From JAENVT01 sp031373785 (lineage in GTDB: Bacteria > Actinomycetota > Acidimicrobiia > Acidimicrobiales > Ilumatobacteraceae), in assembly GCA_031373785.1 (NCBI GenBank), contig JANMNE010000413.1, positions 1 to 11,978 of the forward strand: a DNA stretch of 11,978 nt, written 5' to 3'. The notes below the pieces were generated by a model. It ran no database searches. It had not been told where the DNA came from and was given only the letters and a program-made list of their open reading frames with translations. A program made the position numbers and the translations under genes. Shown here piece by piece: positions 11,671 through 11,978 of the stretch (position 1 is the stretch's first letter; each line of letters starts with the position of its first letter).

Positions 11671-11978
11671 ATGAACGACGAAACAACTGCAACAACCGCG
11701 ACACCCGCACCCACGAGCACCAAGCCGAGCCGCCATCGGCGCCGTCGATCGATCATGGTCACCGGCGGTGTCGCCCTGACCGGATTGGCAGCCAGCTTTG
11801 CGCTGTACGGCGTGACCGCCTCGGCCACCACTAGCGCCACGGCCGATCCGTCGCGTCCGATCCGGGTCGACCAGACCGATGGCTACGCCGACGGCAAGGT
11901 CACCGTGTTCACCTACGGCCAGAACTACCAGTGCGTGCACGAACCGTTCGACGACCGCGACGGCAACGGCATTCCTGC
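11671..11978 (+). CDS. Exported protein of unknown function, N-terminal 102 codons (runs off the window)
   Basis: Open from ATG 11671 to the window edge without a stop. The start is fixed by GGAGGAG. The N-terminus has a Thr/Pro-rich lead, a basic stretch with four consecutive Arg (23-26, in SRHRRRRS), a hydrophobic core (about 28-48) and an AxA cleavage site TASA-TT after residue 52. It is thus a classical export signal, with the arginines allowing Tat but without the Phe-Leu that usually follows the pair. The mature part begins TSATADPSRP, then a region with alternating aromatic/Asp residues (DGYADGKVTVFTYGQNYQC), one Cys at 88, and DDRDGNGI (94-101). The last resembles the loop of a calcium-binding DxDxNG motif. 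I do not recognise the family. It is probably secreted or cell-wall associated. The preceding 159 bp hold a 7-bp hairpin and a weak DosR-like palindrome. No function is assigned. Confidence 0.8.
   Translation, partial: MNDETTATTATPAPTSTKPSRHRRRRSIMVTGGVALTGLAASFALYGVTASATTSATADPSRPIRVDQTDGYADGKVTVFTYGQNYQCVHEPFDDRDGNGIP

Noticed and set aside
11577..11834. Plus-strand frame overlapping the exported protein start
   Set aside because: No ribosome site, Arg-rich composition, and it overlaps a frame with a strong Shine-Dalgarno and clear signal peptide.
1..11978. Insertion sequence, prophage, CRISPR array, tRNA or rRNA
   Set aside because: No transposase, integrase, phage structural gene, spaced direct repeats, or cloverleaf-like sequence was seen on either strand.

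Overview
The window looks like chromosomal DNA from a high-G+C actinobacterium. Four signs point that way: strong third-position G/C preference; a TIGR03086-type protein of the mycothiol/DinB fold; a DUF222-HNH ('13E12'-like) endonuclease; and an SOS box of the CGAAC-N4-GTTCG type. Several starts (GTG or ATG with a -10-like hexamer 6-7 nt upstream) look leaderless. A marine or soil acidimicrobial lineage would fit, but that is an impression, not something the sequence proves. I see no tRNA, rRNA, CRISPR array, insertion sequence or plasmid signature.

Layout. (1) 3-983, minus: a cyclase-family (kynurenine formamidase-like) hydrolase. It diverges, across a 45-bp gap, from (2) 1029-2368, plus: a two-gene unit with ATGA overlap, 3-methyladenine DNA glycosylase I (tag) followed by a HAD-family dehalogenase-like hydrolase. 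(3) 2260-3303, minus: a WYL-domain transcription factor whose 3' end runs antisense into the HAD gene for 109 bp. It diverges from (4) 3366-4037, plus: a TIGR03086 DinB-like protein. The 62-bp gap between them holds a perfect 8-bp inverted repeat, a good operator candidate. (5) 6750-4064, minus: an SQR-like flavoprotein, a tandem-ACT protein and a proline racemase-superfamily enzyme with Ser/Thr in place of the catalytic cysteines, read in that order. (6) 6893-7417, plus: a GNAT acetyltransferase. It is divergent from the flavoprotein over a hairpin-rich 142-bp region and converges on (7) 9173-7436, minus: a two-lobed retropepsin-like aspartic protease followed by an APH-type phosphotransferase. 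(8) 9274-10488, plus: a DUF222-HNH endonuclease, divergent from the protease over 100 bp that carries a nearly perfect LexA/SOS box. (9) 11484-10564, minus: an exported Tat/lipoprotein intradiol dioxygenase. (10) 11671 to the window end, plus: the start of an exported protein of unknown function.

How they work together. Most transcription units are one to three genes long and share no evident pathway, as expected of an ordinary chromosomal region. Three groupings carry information: tag/HAD (translationally coupled), WYL regulator/DinB protein (shared operator candidate), and the protease/HNH pair around one SOS box. The last suggests DNA-damage control of a nuclease, and possibly of a protease whose chain contains two DTGA catalytic motifs. 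This is the most interesting spot in the window.
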